Source: Verrucomicrobiota bacterium (GTDB lineage Bacteria; Verrucomicrobiota; Verrucomicrobiia; Limisphaerales; JADLHS01). From it: a stretch of 33,716 nucleotides of DNA. Below are positions 1 through 7,966 of the stretch, piece by piece. The stretch is taken from contig JABFSR010000273.1 in assembly GCA_013140495.1 (NCBI GenBank), positions 1 to 33,716 on the forward strand. Reading direction: 5' to 3'. The translations under genes and the position numbers were made by a program. The notes beneath the pieces are model-generated. The model ran no database searches. It had not been told where the DNA came from and saw nothing but the letters and a program-made list of their open reading frames with translations. Each line of letters begins with the position of its first letter. Positions within the stretch are counted from its first letter, which is position 1.

Positions 1-260
1 ACGCCACCACCCGCCCACAAGGGTGAACGGAATGAACCGGCGCGAGCGCGACCGGTGCCTTTTTGCTTCCACGGTTTCTTGTTCGAGCCGGCAACATCGC
101 CGACCGTTTTTGTGCAAGCCGTGCCCGTGCGTTGGGCGGCTTGATACGCGACGACCGTGTCGTGAACGGCCTGGGTACCGCGACCGTTCTCGATGAGCTC
201 GAATTTCACTTCGAGTTCACCTGCGGCCTTGCCTTGAGTGTTTTTGACGGAAATTTTCAT
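1..260 (-). CDS. rplD: 50S ribosomal protein L4, N-terminal part (cut by window edge)
   Basis: Reading the minus strand from the ATG at 260 gives an open frame that runs off the left edge with no stop. It begins [18 protein letters not shown] and later contains the basic loop [15 protein letters not shown] followed by SPLWAGGG, which is the hallmark of ribosomal protein L4. L4 binds 23S rRNA domain I and lines the exit tunnel; in many bacteria it also feeds back on its own S10 operon. The start lies 9 bases after the rplC stop, so it is the third gene of the S10 operon. Only about 86 residues are visible, so the C-terminal half cannot be judged. Confidence 0.96.
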   Translation of the reverse strand, partial: MKISVKNTQGKAAGELEVKFELIENGRGTQAVHDTVVAYQAAQRTGTACTKTVGDVAGSNKKPWKQKGTGRARAGSFRSPLWAGGG

Positions 261-269
261 GGCGATTCC

Positions 270-998
270 TTATTTCTTGGCGGCAGCAGCGGAGGCTTGC
301 TGGGCGGCTTTGGCTTCAGATTTCTTTTTGCCGACGGTGACAGCCACTGCCGGCTTCCAACCCTTCGGACGTTTCTTGGATTCACGGATCACGACGTAAT
401 CGCCTTCCGCGCCGGGGAATGATCCTTTGATCAACAGGAGATTATCCGCATCGCGCACTTGGATGACTTCCAAGTTCTGAGTGGTGCGAGTCACTTGCCC
501 CATGTGACCGGGCATCCTCATGCCGCGCATGACTGTGCCTGGGAACAAGCGCTGGCCGATGGCTCCGTTGCGTCGGTGAAAGCCCTTCGCACCGTGCGTC
601 GAGTCACCGCCGCGGAAATGATGGCGTTTCACAACACCTTCAAAGCCCTGGCCCTTCGTGGTGCCGATGGCATCCACGAAATCACCGGGAGCGAACAACG
701 CTGCGCCGACGACTTCACCGGGCTTCACATCCTTGCTGAAGTTGCGAAATTCCTTGATGCGCTTTACGGCGACACCGTTGTGCTTCTTGATATGGCCGAG
801 CAACGGTTTGGTGAGGCGCTGTTCCTTCTGGTCATCGAAGCCGAGCTGCACGGCATTGTAGCCGTCCTTGCTGGCCTGCGTCTTGACCTGAAGCACGCGA
901 TTCGGTCCGACGAGAACGACGGTGACCGGATGCAACACACCGCTGGCGTCATAGACGCGCGTGTGTCCTAGTTTTTTTCCAATAAGTCCGAGTGGCAT
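270..998 (-). CDS. rplC: 50S ribosomal protein L3
   Basis: This 242-residue protein starts MPLGLIGKKLGHTRVY and carries the L3 core, including THGAKGFHRRNGAIGQ, the MRMPGHMG segment and TRTTQNLEV. L3 nucleates 50S assembly and reaches toward the peptidyl-transferase centre. The reading frame is open 15 codons further upstream (to 1043), but that extension overlaps the end of rpsJ and is not part of the L3 family, so the ATG at 998 is chosen. The C-terminal tail (KKKSEAKAAQQASAAAAKK) is lysine- and alanine-rich and is probably disordered. It lies 19 bases after rpsJ and 9 bases before rplD. Confidence 0.97.
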   Translation of the reverse strand: MPLGLIGKKLGHTRVYDASGVLHPVTVVLVGPNRVLQVKTQASKDGYNAVQLGFDDQKEQRLTKPLLGHIKKHNGVAVKRIKEFRNFSKDVKPGEVVGAALFAPGDFVDAIGTTKGQGFEGVVKRHHFRGGDSTHGAKGFHRRNGAIGQRLFPGTVMRGMRMPGHMGQVTRTTQNLEVIQVRDADNLLLIKGSFPGAEGDYVVIRESKKRPKGWKPAVAVTVGKKKSEAKAAQQASAAAAKK

Positions 999-1017
999 GA
1001 TGTGAGATCGTTGAGGG

Positions 1018-1326
1018 TCAAATCTTGATGGTGATATCCACACCGGCCGGGAGGTTGAGTTTCTTCAACTCGTCCACAGTCTTGGCGGTCGGATCAATGA
1101 TGTCAATGAGACGCTTGTGGGTGCGTTGCTCAAAAGTTTCCTGCGACTTCTTGTCGCAGTGCGGCGAGCGCAGCACGGTGAAACGTTCGATGCGGGTGGG
1201 GAGTGGAATGGGGCCTGCCACGCGAGCGCCGGTGCGCTTGACGGTGTCGGCGATGTCCCGCGCCGATTGGTCAATGACTCGATAGTCATAGGCCTTGAGA
1301 CGAATACGAATGCGTTGTCCTGCCAT
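1018..1326 (-). CDS. rpsJ: 30S ribosomal protein S10
   Basis: This 102-residue protein is full length for S10 (about 100-105 residues). It begins [19 protein letters not shown] and contains [19 protein letters not shown] and the end [13 protein letters not shown], all standard S10 sequence. S10 sits in the 30S head, and in other bacteria it also joins NusB in antitermination complexes. It is the first gene of the minus-strand cluster; the next gene upstream (the phosphatase at 1517) is divergent, so neither tuf nor rpsL-rpsG-fusA lies directly upstream here. The ATG at 1326 follows an AT-rich leader of about 70 bases. Confidence 0.98.
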   Translation of the reverse strand: MAGQRIRIRLKAYDYRVIDQSARDIADTVKRTGARVAGPIPLPTRIERFTVLRSPHCDKKSQETFEQRTHKRLIDIIDPTAKTVDELKKLNLPAGVDITIKI

Positions 1327-1393
1327 AGAAAGAACAATTGTCTGTTAATGGTTAACTATATTTCCGCCTTGCCCGGTGCGAAAGCGGACGCGG

Positions 1394-1421
1394 ACTGTAT
1401 CAAATAAACATCCACCCGCAA
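1394..1421 (-). promoter_or_regulatory. Candidate promoter of the S10 operon
   Basis: On the minus strand there is a TTGCGG (-35, at 1416-1421), a 16-base spacer and a TACAGT (-10, at 1394-1399), inside the only gap upstream of rpsJ. The resulting leader would be about 60 bases. The hexamers match the sigma-70 consensus only partly, so this is a plausible site rather than a proven one. Confidence 0.35.
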
Positions 1422-1516
1422 CACCTTTCTTACATAAATTTTGATCGCCGATGAGATTCGTCCGGTGACACGAGATGTTTTCCGGGATAAGATCAACATC
1501 AAGCAGCATGTACCCG

Positions 1517-4036
1517 ATGAGCCGCCGTTTGACCGCCAAAGTTGCGTTTGCATTTTTTGTGACCGTTTGCGTTTACCCCTTGCAAGCGCGAGCCGAGGCG
1601 GGCCTGATCATACCCATCACACAAAGCTGGCGTTACTCCACCAACAGCGAGACTGCTCCGGACTGGTATCTGCCTGGGTTCGCCGAGACTGGCTGGTCCA
1701 ACGGGAGCAACGCGCTGCTTTACATCGAAACTTCAGCACTGCCTGCGCCAAAGAATGCGGCGTTGCCCCAGCGCACTGGTGGCGGGCCGATGCTCACGTA
1801 TTATTTCCGCACCAGTTTTAATCTGACCAATCCCGCCAATGTTCTCGCGCTGACTTTCTCTAACCTGATTGATGATGGTGCGGTGTTCTATCTCAACGGC
1901 GTGGAAATTCAACGTGTCGGCATGGCTGCGGGAAATGTCACCTACGACACTCTCTCCACGCGCGCCCCGGACAATGCCACAACCTTCGATGTGTTTTCGA
2001 TCTCTGGCAATCAGCTCACCAACGTTGTCGCCGGTACAAACATTCTCGCCGTGGAGGTCCATCAACAGGCCGCGACCAGTTCAGACATTGTCTTTGGCTC
2101 CGCAGTAATCGCCATGACCAACATCAGTCTCACTCGTGTTCCTTATTTGCAAAACGTATCGCACACGAATGTCACCATTCGCTGGCGAACGGATGCCGGT
2201 TTGGTGGGACGGGTGCGTTTTGGAACACAGTCCGCAATCCTTGCCCGGGTTGCCGATGACATCGTGGCCACAACTGACCACGAAGTCAGAGTCACAGGGC
2301 TTCAACCTGACACGAAATATTTTTACTCTGTCGGCACTGTGAATGCGGTCATGGCTGGGCAGACAATAAACCACTTCTTCAAGACGTCGCCGGTGCCAGG
2401 GACTTTGAAACCCACGCGGATTTGGGTCATTGGTGATGCCGGTACGGCCGCCGCAGGTCAGGTTTCTGTGCGCAATGCCTACCAGGCGTTTTCCGCCAAC
2501 CGCCCCGCTGACATGTGGCTCATGCTTGGCGACAACGCCTACACGAATGGCACCGACGCAGAATATCAAGCCGGGTTGTTTAACATCTACACCAACCAGC
2601 TTCGCAATCTCGTTTTCTGGTCAACTCTAGGCAACCACGAGACGTATTCAGTGAATCCAAGCGGCGACTATCCTTACTTCGACATCTTTTCGTTGCCAAA
2701 GAATGGCGAGGCAGGGGGCATGGCTTCAGGCACCGAGTATTATTATTCGTTCGATTACGCCAACATCCACTTCATCTGCCTCGACTCGATGGTTTCCAGC
2801 CGTGCGACGAACAGCCCCATGTTCAACTGGCTTACAAACGACCTCGCGAACATCACGGCGGATTGGACGATTGCTTTCTGGCATCACCCGGCCTACACCA
2901 AAGGCTCGCACAATTCCGACAGCGAGACGGAACTCGTAGAGATGCGGCGAGTGTTTGTTCCGGTGCTGGAACAGGCCGGCGTTGATCTTGTACTCGCAGG
3001 CCATAGCCATTCTTACGAGAGATCGTTCCTCATTGACCGGCACTACGGCCTTGCGGCAACGATAAATGCAACGAACAAGATTGACGCCGGCAACGGTCGC
3101 GAGAACGGCACGGGTGCTTACAAGAAACCCGAGAATGTTAGTGCCCCTCACATGGGCGCAGTTTATGCCGTCGTCGGCAGTTCGGGACAGATCAGCGGCG
3201 GTACACTGAATCACCAGGCAATGTATGTCTCGCTGAACAATCTTGGCTCGATGGTGCTCGATATTTCCAGCAATAGGCTTGACGCAACTTTCATCCGCGA
3301 GAACGGGACTACCAATGACTACTTCACAATTCTCAAGGTGAATTTCCCGCCCGTTGCAAGCAATCTCACCTACAACGTGCCTGCGGATGTTTCCACGCCG
3401 CTCGTCATCACGGGTAGCGACATTAACAGCAATGCAATCACTTTTGCCACGGACAGCTTGCCGGGTCATGGGCTGATCTCCGGATTCGATGCCACGAACG
3501 GCACGCTTGTTTACACGCCGGCTCACGGGTTCAGCGGCAGCGGCGCGTTCACGTATCACGTCAACGACGGGCAGACGAACAGTTCCACTGCCACTGTTAC
3601 CATCAACACAACCGCCGCCGTTGATTCAAATACAAACGGTCTGCCGGACTCTTTTGAAGGGCTGTACGGAGTGACCGATCCGGACACGGACAACGACGGT
3701 GATGGCTTGAGCAACTTGCAGGAGTACTTCGCGAACACAAACCCGACCAACGCCGCTTCTACACTCGCGATCAGCGCAATCACGCGCGCGGCAAATGGAA
3801 ACGTAACATTGAACTGGCCGGCCATGGGTGGAACACGCTACAGGGTCAATTTCACAGATTCGAACTCAGACGCCTTGCCGAACGGAGATTTCATTGAACT
3901 CCTGCGGCCAGTTTCGGAAGAAATGAATCCAGCGACCATCGGGACGCTGACGAATCAAACGTTCACCGACGATTTTGCCCTGACCGGCGTACCTACGAAC
4001 GGTGCGCGATATTATCGGTTGCAGGTTACCCAGTAA
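1517..4036 (+). CDS. Secreted purple-acid-phosphatase-like metallophosphoesterase, multidomain
   Basis: The protein (839 residues from this start) begins with a signal peptide, MSRRLTAKVAFAFFVTVCV, ending near LQARA. The frame is open to 1475 with other ATGs, but this start gives the best leader. A beta-rich galactose-binding-like region comes first (about 35-200), then a fibronectin-III-like domain (about 205-290). The metallophosphatase core follows with all purple-acid-phosphatase blocks: GDAG (D307), GDNAY (D339), GNHE (N373/H374), WHHP (H456) and GHSHSYER (H496/H498). After it come an Ig/cadherin-like region (about 625-700), an acidic calcium-binding TSP3-like repeat (DTDNDGDGLSN), and a C-terminal domain of about 100 residues. 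It probably releases phosphate from organic esters outside the cytoplasm. The substrate is not evident. Confidence 0.85.
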   Translation: MSRRLTAKVAFAFFVTVCVYPLQARAEAGLIIPITQSWRYSTNSETAPDWYLPGFAETGWSNGSNALLYIETSALPAPKNAALPQRTGGGPMLTYYFRTSFNLTNPANVLALTFSNLIDDGAVFYLNGVEIQRVGMAAGNVTYDTLSTRAPDNATTFDVFSISGNQLTNVVAGTNILAVEVHQQAATSSDIVFGSAVIAMTNISLTRVPYLQNVSHTNVTIRWRTDAGLVGRVRFGTQSAILARVADDIVATTDHEVRVTGLQPDTKYFYSVGTVNAVMAGQTINHFFKTSPVPGTLKPTRIWVIGDAGTAAAGQVSVRNAYQAFSANRPADMWLMLGDNAYTNGTDAEYQAGLFNIYTNQLRNLVFWSTLGNHETYSVNPSGDYPYFDIFSLPKNGEAGGMASGTEYYYSFDYANIHFICLDSMVSSRATNSPMFNWLTNDLANITADWTIAFWHHPAYTKGSHNSDSETELVEMRRVFVPVLEQAGVDLVLAGHSHSYERSFLIDRHYGLAATINATNKIDAGNGRENGTGAYKKPENVSAPHMGAVYAVVGSSGQISGGTLNHQAMYVSLNNLGSMVLDISSNRLDATFIRENGTTNDYFTILKVNFPPVASNLTYNVPADVSTPLVITGSDINSNAITFATDSLPGHGLISGFDATNGTLVYTPAHGFSGSGAFTYHVNDGQTNSSTATVTINTTAAVDSNTNGLPDSFEGLYGVTDPDTDNDGDGLSNLQEYFANTNPTNAASTLAISAITRAANGNVTLNWPAMGGTRYRVNFTDSNSDALPNGDFIELLRPVSEEMNPATIGTLTNQTFTDDFALTGVPTNGARYYRLQVTQ

Positions 4037-4061
4037 TTGCAGACGACGCGCGAAAGAACAC

Positions 4062-4883
4062 ATGGCCAGCTTAAAAGGCAAGACTCTGTTCATCACCGGC
4101 GGATCAAGGGGGATCGGAAAGGCCATCGCCTTGCGCGCGGCACGGGATGGCGCAAACATTGTCATTGCCGCCAAGACTACCGAGCCAAATCCAAAACTTG
4201 CCGGCACCATTTATACGGCGGCGGAAGAAATCCTGGCGGCGGGCGGCAAGGCGCTGGCCTGTCAGGCGGACATCCGCTTTGAAGACCAAATCCGGCAAGC
4301 AGTCGGGCAGGCAGTGGCGACGTTCGGCGGCATCGATATTCTGGTGAACAACGCCAGCGCAATCAGTCTGACCGGCACATTGGCGACGCCGATGAAGCGG
4401 TTCGATCTCATGCATCAGGTGAATGCGCGCGGGACATTTGCCTGTTCACAGGCCTGCCTGCCGCATCTGTTGAAGTCGGCCAATCCGCATATCCTGAACA
4501 TCTCGCCCCCGCTGAATTTGTCCCCGCGTTGGTTCGCTCCACATGCGGCTTATACGATGGCCAAGTACGGCATGAGCCTTTGCGTGCTCGGCATGGCGGA
4601 GGAATTTCGTGAACAAGGCGTGGCGGTCAACGCGCTTTGGCCGCGCACGGTCATTGCCACGGCGGCGGTGATGAACCTGCTGGGTGGCGAAGAAGTCATC
4701 CGCCGCAGTCGCAAGCCTGAAATCATGGCGGATGCCGCGCACGCGATTCTCACGCGTCCGGGTCGCGACTGTACCGGAAACTTTTTCATTGATGAAGCCG
4801 TATTAACTGAGACTGGCATCACAGATTTTGGTCAATACGTAGTCACCCCGGGCAGCGAGCTGTTTCCTGATCTGTTCCTCTAG
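4062..4883 (+). CDS. Short-chain dehydrogenase/reductase, HSDL2-like
   Basis: This 273-residue SDR has the dinucleotide-binding motif TGGSRGIG near the N-terminus, the structural NNAS motif, and the catalytic YTMAK (Y164, K168), with S148 in ISPPLNL as the probable catalytic serine. The ILNISPPLNL...AYTMAKYGMS block is typical of the HSDL2-like branch (hydroxysteroid-dehydrogenase-like 2), but the SCP2 domain of animal HSDL2 is absent. It is a cytoplasmic NAD(P)-dependent oxidoreductase of unknown substrate, perhaps an acyl or fatty-alcohol compound. The ATG at 4062 is chosen because MASLKGKTLFITGG is the natural SDR beginning; the frame extends to 4002 but there overlaps the phosphatase gene. 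It starts 25 bases after the phosphatase stop and may share its transcript. Confidence 0.88.
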   Translation: MASLKGKTLFITGGSRGIGKAIALRAARDGANIVIAAKTTEPNPKLAGTIYTAAEEILAAGGKALACQADIRFEDQIRQAVGQAVATFGGIDILVNNASAISLTGTLATPMKRFDLMHQVNARGTFACSQACLPHLLKSANPHILNISPPLNLSPRWFAPHAAYTMAKYGMSLCVLGMAEEFREQGVAVNALWPRTVIATAAVMNLLGGEEVIRRSRKPEIMADAAHAILTRPGRDCTGNFFIDEAVLTETGITDFGQYVVTPGSELFPDLFL

Positions 4884-4967
4884 TCCCCAAGGCTGCCCAT
4901 AGAAAGAAACGCGACAGGCCCGCCTCAGAGCGAAAGGTGTTTGGCTGCCTGTGACATTCTCTCGTGA

Positions 4968-5438
4968 TTTGCCAGACCAACCGCCATCTGTTTCAGGACT
5001 ACAAAAGAAGGATGGCGACAAGCTGCTCGCGCCCTCGGTTGGGTGGAAAAGTATGTGCTTCTCTCACGCCCACGACTCGGCAAAATCACTGACAGCACAG
5101 CGCTGTTTCTCGGTAAGAAAGGTCAGCGCGTGCATCCTGGACGCCTTGCCTCGCATGTTCACGAGCTGATTGAGAAGACACGACTTGGCAAGACTGGCAG
5201 TTGCCACATCTTCCGGCACGCGTTTGCCACTGTGCTGTTGGAAAATGGCTGCGACCTGCGCCACATCCAGGCAATGCTCGGTCACGCCAAACTGGAAACC
5301 ACCGCCATCTACACCCACCTGAACATGCGCGACCTGAAGGCTGCGCATGAAAAATATCACCCGGCAAAAGTGATAAAGGAGAAACGCAACGGAACGGTTC
5401 TGCCCTCTGAGAAAGACCAATTGCAGTTTCAATTTTGA
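4968..5438 (+). pseudogene. Tyrosine recombinase/integrase, C-terminal fragment
   Basis: From about 4968 to 5438 one frame encodes the C-terminal half of a tyrosine recombinase: the box HIFRHAFAT (His-x-x-Arg), then HIQAMLGHA (second His) and the nucleophile region TAIYTH. The frame closes at a stop at 4965-4967. The N-terminal SAM-like DNA-binding domain and the first catalytic arginine are missing, so the enzyme cannot be active. The first ATG in this frame is at 5043 ([10 protein letters not shown]), but similarity appears to begin upstream of it (ALGWVEKYV), which supports decay rather than a short real gene. The tail [10 protein letters not shown] resembles integrases of integron or IS-linked families. 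It marks the left border of the RHS island. Confidence 0.75.
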
Positions 5439-5485
5439 TGGCAAATAGCCTTGTCTGAGACCGCCGATTTGAGGACGATTTTGGT

Positions 5486-6364
5486 GTGATCCTGACGTCC
5501 AAAATGCGGATGTGGATTCTGGCGGGTCTGCTCGGCCTGTTTAGCGCCAATTTCTATACAGCAGAAGCCATTACGTCAACTCCTGGCATCAATCTGGCCG
5601 GTGGGGTTTACCTCAACCCCAACACCGGCAGATTCTGGAGCATGGATTCGTTTGAAGGCGACAGCGATGACCCGATGTCGCTCCACAAATACCTCTATTG
5701 CCACGCGGACCCGGTGAACGGCATCGACCCTTCTGGTTATGAGGTCCAACACGCGGCTCGCGACCTCAATACTAAGGGTTGGCAGAGTCTTATTAGTCTG
5801 GGGATAGGAACTCATCAATTCATTATCTTGATTCCCGACAACCCATCCGATTTTCAGGGTGGATCGGCTGGGGCAACTCTGCTCAACAGCCTTCCAAACG
5901 CTACAATGAGGAACATTGGTGGAAAGGAAGCAATTGTAGTAGGAGCCCACAACTGGAATTCCAGACTACAGGTCAAGTTCTTTGAACCGGCAGACGTAAC
6001 AGCCACGCGAGAACTAATTGACAAAAAATACAAACGCGGATTTTGGAGCGATTTCGACGCTGAAGGTTTTGTGATTGCTACCCCAGCAGGAAAGACTGAC
6101 ACAGAATTTATTATGGAAATCCTTCGAGCTAGCCGGATGTACATTGCGAACGAGGAGATAGACAACCTTGATTACCCAACTGCTGGGATGTTCGGCGCGG
6201 AATACAACAGCAACTCATGGGCGACGTCTATTCTATATTACGCTGGTGCACAACCGCACCTTAACTTTTTTGGGGCTGATGCAAAATGGAGAAAACGCAT
6301 ACCAAATAATTACTTCAAGCCTGACACATTTGACCGCCTTTTCTGGTGTATTGATCCATTTTGA
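5486..6364 (+). CDS. Cassette A: exported RHS-tip protein with C-terminal toxin-like domain
   Basis: The protein has 292 residues. It starts with a signal-peptide-like leader (RMWILAGLLGLFSANFY, cut near AEA), followed immediately by the terminal RHS-core signature: [10 protein letters not shown] at 42-51, SMDSFEG, MSLHKYLY and DPSG at 81-84. The RHS repeats that normally precede this are absent. The C-terminal domain (about 85-292) is unrelated to cassettes B and C. It has a GTHQFIIL strand with H110 and a late YNSNSWATSIL motif (240-250), in the order of a permuted papain-like (NlpC/LRAT-type) domain, but with no Cys at the usual nucleophile position. The GTG start at 5486 is preferred because GAGGA lies 10 bases upstream (5471-5475); an ATG at 5504 would also keep the leader. 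The toxin role is inferred from architecture and from the small gene that follows. Confidence 0.7.
   Translation: MILTSKMRMWILAGLLGLFSANFYTAEAITSTPGINLAGGVYLNPNTGRFWSMDSFEGDSDDPMSLHKYLYCHADPVNGIDPSGYEVQHAARDLNTKGWQSLISLGIGTHQFIILIPDNPSDFQGGSAGATLLNSLPNATMRNIGGKEAIVVGAHNWNSRLQVKFFEPADVTATRELIDKKYKRGFWSDFDAEGFVIATPAGKTDTEFIMEILRASRMYIANEEIDNLDYPTAGMFGAEYNSNSWATSILYYAGAQPHLNFFGADAKWRKRIPNNYFKPDTFDRLFWCIDPF
5606..5737 (+). repeat. RHS-core homology segment, copy 1
   Basis: A stretch of about 132 bases encodes [12 protein letters not shown] through DPSG. It is closely similar at DNA level to minus-strand segments 9169-9300 and 10569-10700, with a run of more than 20 identical bases over YLNPNTGR. 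It is the only part shared by the three toxin-like genes, so it is the likely site of recombination. Confidence 0.8.
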
Positions 6365-6418
6365 TCCATTCGGCTAATAATATCATTGTGTCTCTATACT
6401 AACAAACCCCTTGAGATT

Positions 6419-6829
6419 ATGAAAACGAAGAAACTGCGTTTGTTAGTTTGGGTAGCCGGCGTTGTTGCTTTGGCTTGGATCCTTTATGCCGCAGGTATGC
6501 TCGTGGCTGAGAAAATCTACGGAGGGCCTCATGTGGTTTTAGCGGGTGAATCGCACAGCTTCAGCATCGGCATGACGAAGAAAGAGGTTCTCAAAAAATA
6601 TAGAGATCTGAACGAAACAGTAAACTTGCGTACCATCGAGACCAACAGAACGGGAGGGTCACCTGTTATTTTGGAACGTTCGGAACTCCTGCTTACACGC
6701 GAGTTGGAATTAAGCGATCATTGGATGGCGTACCGTGACAAGTTTCCGATCTGGTTCCAAGACTTCTACTTCTCCGACGGGAAACTGACGAACATCACGA
6801 CGTACATCCGCTTTTACGAAAGTCCGTGA
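6419..6829 (+). CDS. Small membrane-anchored protein, candidate immunity protein for cassette A
   Basis: This 136-residue protein matches no family I recognise. After MKTKK there is one hydrophobic segment (about residues 6-28, LLVWVAGVVALAWILYAAG), then a soluble domain of about 105 residues containing SFSIGMTKKEVLKKY and a C-terminal strand-rich part ending in RFYESP. The basic residues before the helix predict that the domain faces the periplasm. It begins 54 bases after the RHS-tip gene on the same strand. An immunity role is inferred from this position and from the matching compartment; nothing in the sequence proves it. The SMEA/BamE lipoprotein fold is an alternative, since GMTKKEV resembles its GMTKEQV motif. 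The ATG at 6419 is chosen over an upstream start at 6386, which would place charged residues badly. Confidence 0.65.
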   Translation: MKTKKLRLLVWVAGVVALAWILYAAGMLVAEKIYGGPHVVLAGESHSFSIGMTKKEVLKKYRDLNETVNLRTIETNRTGGSPVILERSELLLTRELELSDHWMAYRDKFPIWFQDFYFSDGKLTNITTYIRFYESP

Positions 6830-6836
6830 AACGATT

Positions 6837-6911
6837 ACCTATGATACGACCCCTCGGTACGCAGACGGGACGGGCTTTGATAAAGTGGGCAATCGGCGCT
6901 CACGGGCGTGA
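6837..6911 (+). pseudogene. Decayed RHS/YD-repeat piece
   Basis: Directly after the cassette A immunity candidate, one frame reads TYDTTPRYADGTGFDKVGNR and then RSRA and a stop. The FDKVGNR block matches the YDxxGNR core of an RHS repeat, and the preceding TYD fits as well. There is no start codon and no longer open frame. It looks like a leftover of a larger RHS gene after its end was replaced or moved. Confidence 0.5.
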
Positions 6912-7002
6912 CGGGCGACTTGGCATGCCGCAATTCAACGGCAGATCAGAAAGTCATCCAGAGAACCCGGGGGGTTGATCGCTTCCTGGCAGACTGATTT
7001 GA

Positions 7003-7962
7003 ATGAAAAGTGCAAACTGTATGAAGCAGTCACTCACTAAAGGAGATTTCCTTTCCTGCAATCTCCCTGCAACTCCATCGGCACGTAGAACGCCAAAGCG
7101 CCAAGGCGATGGTGGGTTTACGCTGATTGAACTGTTGGTGGTGATTGCCATCATCGCGATTCTTGCTGCCATGCTGCTGCCCGCCCTGAGCAGAGCCAGG
7201 CGCACTGGTAAAGGTGCGGTGTGCATCTCCAATCTGCGCCAGATCAGCACGGCATTCGTTCTTTACAGCGCTGATAACAGTGACTGCGTCATCCCGTCTT
7301 ACAACATGACAGGTGTGAACGGTGGTCCGGCATCGCCGCTTGACGGTTGGGCGGCACTCGTTGACAGCGCCTATATGCGCGGCAACCGGTCCAATTCCGG
7401 TTCAGTGTTCACATGCCCCGAGATGCTTGACGTCGAAGGCATGGCTTCTGGACAAACGGGCACAGACCCGAACAAGCCAAAAGGCTGGATGGACTGGCCC
7501 AATATCCGCAACGGAACGGAGAATATTCCCACCACGATTCCGGAACGTGGCCTTGATCGAATCATCCGGGTCGGTTACTGGATCAATGCGAACAATCCCA
7601 TCGGTGCCAGCACGGCGGTAATGAACGACATTTTTTATACCGCGTCAGTCGGCTATGGCCCGGGGAGCAATGGAGAATCTATCCGCGCAACCCGGGCATC
7701 TACTTTCAGACATCCAAGTGCGCTGATCGTCCTCGCGGACGGTGTCTATGCGGGCAAGCAGGGGCAAAACCGTATTGGTGTCAAGGACAGCCGCATCGGC
7801 TACCGCCATCCCGGCGGGGTTGGCAGCGCCAGCGTCAACTTCGCCGACGGACACGTCAGCCGCATCCGTGGTGACAACTTCCCGCGAGGAGGATTTAAGG
7901 AAGACAACGTAGGCACGGGCTATACTTTGTATGCCGACGCCGAGACATTCTTTGGCCCGTGA
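7003..7962 (+). CDS. Prepilin-type pseudopilin with H-x-DG motif
   Basis: This 319-residue protein carries a class III prepilin leader. After a basic, glycine-ending pre-region (PKRQGDGG) comes the processing site and helix [20 protein letters not shown], which a prepilin peptidase would cleave after glycine and N-methylate at phenylalanine. The soluble domain contains [17 protein letters not shown] and ends with the [17 protein letters not shown] motif seen in many planctomycete and verrucomicrobial pseudopilins (DUF1559-like). Such proteins are numerous in these phyla and their function is mostly unknown; a type II secretion or surface-fibre role is likely. The pre-region is long (about 38 residues), and a second ATG at 7021 is possible. 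It stands alone inside the RHS island and ends only 4 bases from the convergent gene at 7967-8593. Confidence 0.85.
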   Translation: MKSANCMKQSLTKGDFLSCNLPATPSARRTPKRQGDGGFTLIELLVVIAIIAILAAMLLPALSRARRTGKGAVCISNLRQISTAFVLYSADNSDCVIPSYNMTGVNGGPASPLDGWAALVDSAYMRGNRSNSGSVFTCPEMLDVEGMASGQTGTDPNKPKGWMDWPNIRNGTENIPTTIPERGLDRIIRVGYWINANNPIGASTAVMNDIFYTASVGYGPGSNGESIRATRASTFRHPSALIVLADGVYAGKQGQNRIGVKDSRIGYRHPGGVGSASVNFADGHVSRIRGDNFPRGGFKEDNVGTGYTLYADAETFFGP

Positions 7963-7966
7963 GGCA

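Noticed and set aside
2081..3559. Long minus-strand frames opposite the phosphatase gene
   Set aside because: They are antisense shadows with no domain signal; the plus-strand gene has complete catalytic motifs.
4951..5169. Alternative reading frame through the integrase fragment
   Set aside because: The integrase motifs lie in the other frame; this one has no recognisable sequence.
6912..7002. Possible further RHS remnant or promoter before the pseudopilin
   Set aside because: No frame gives a convincing RHS match after the stop at 6909-6911, and no good promoter hexamers were seen.
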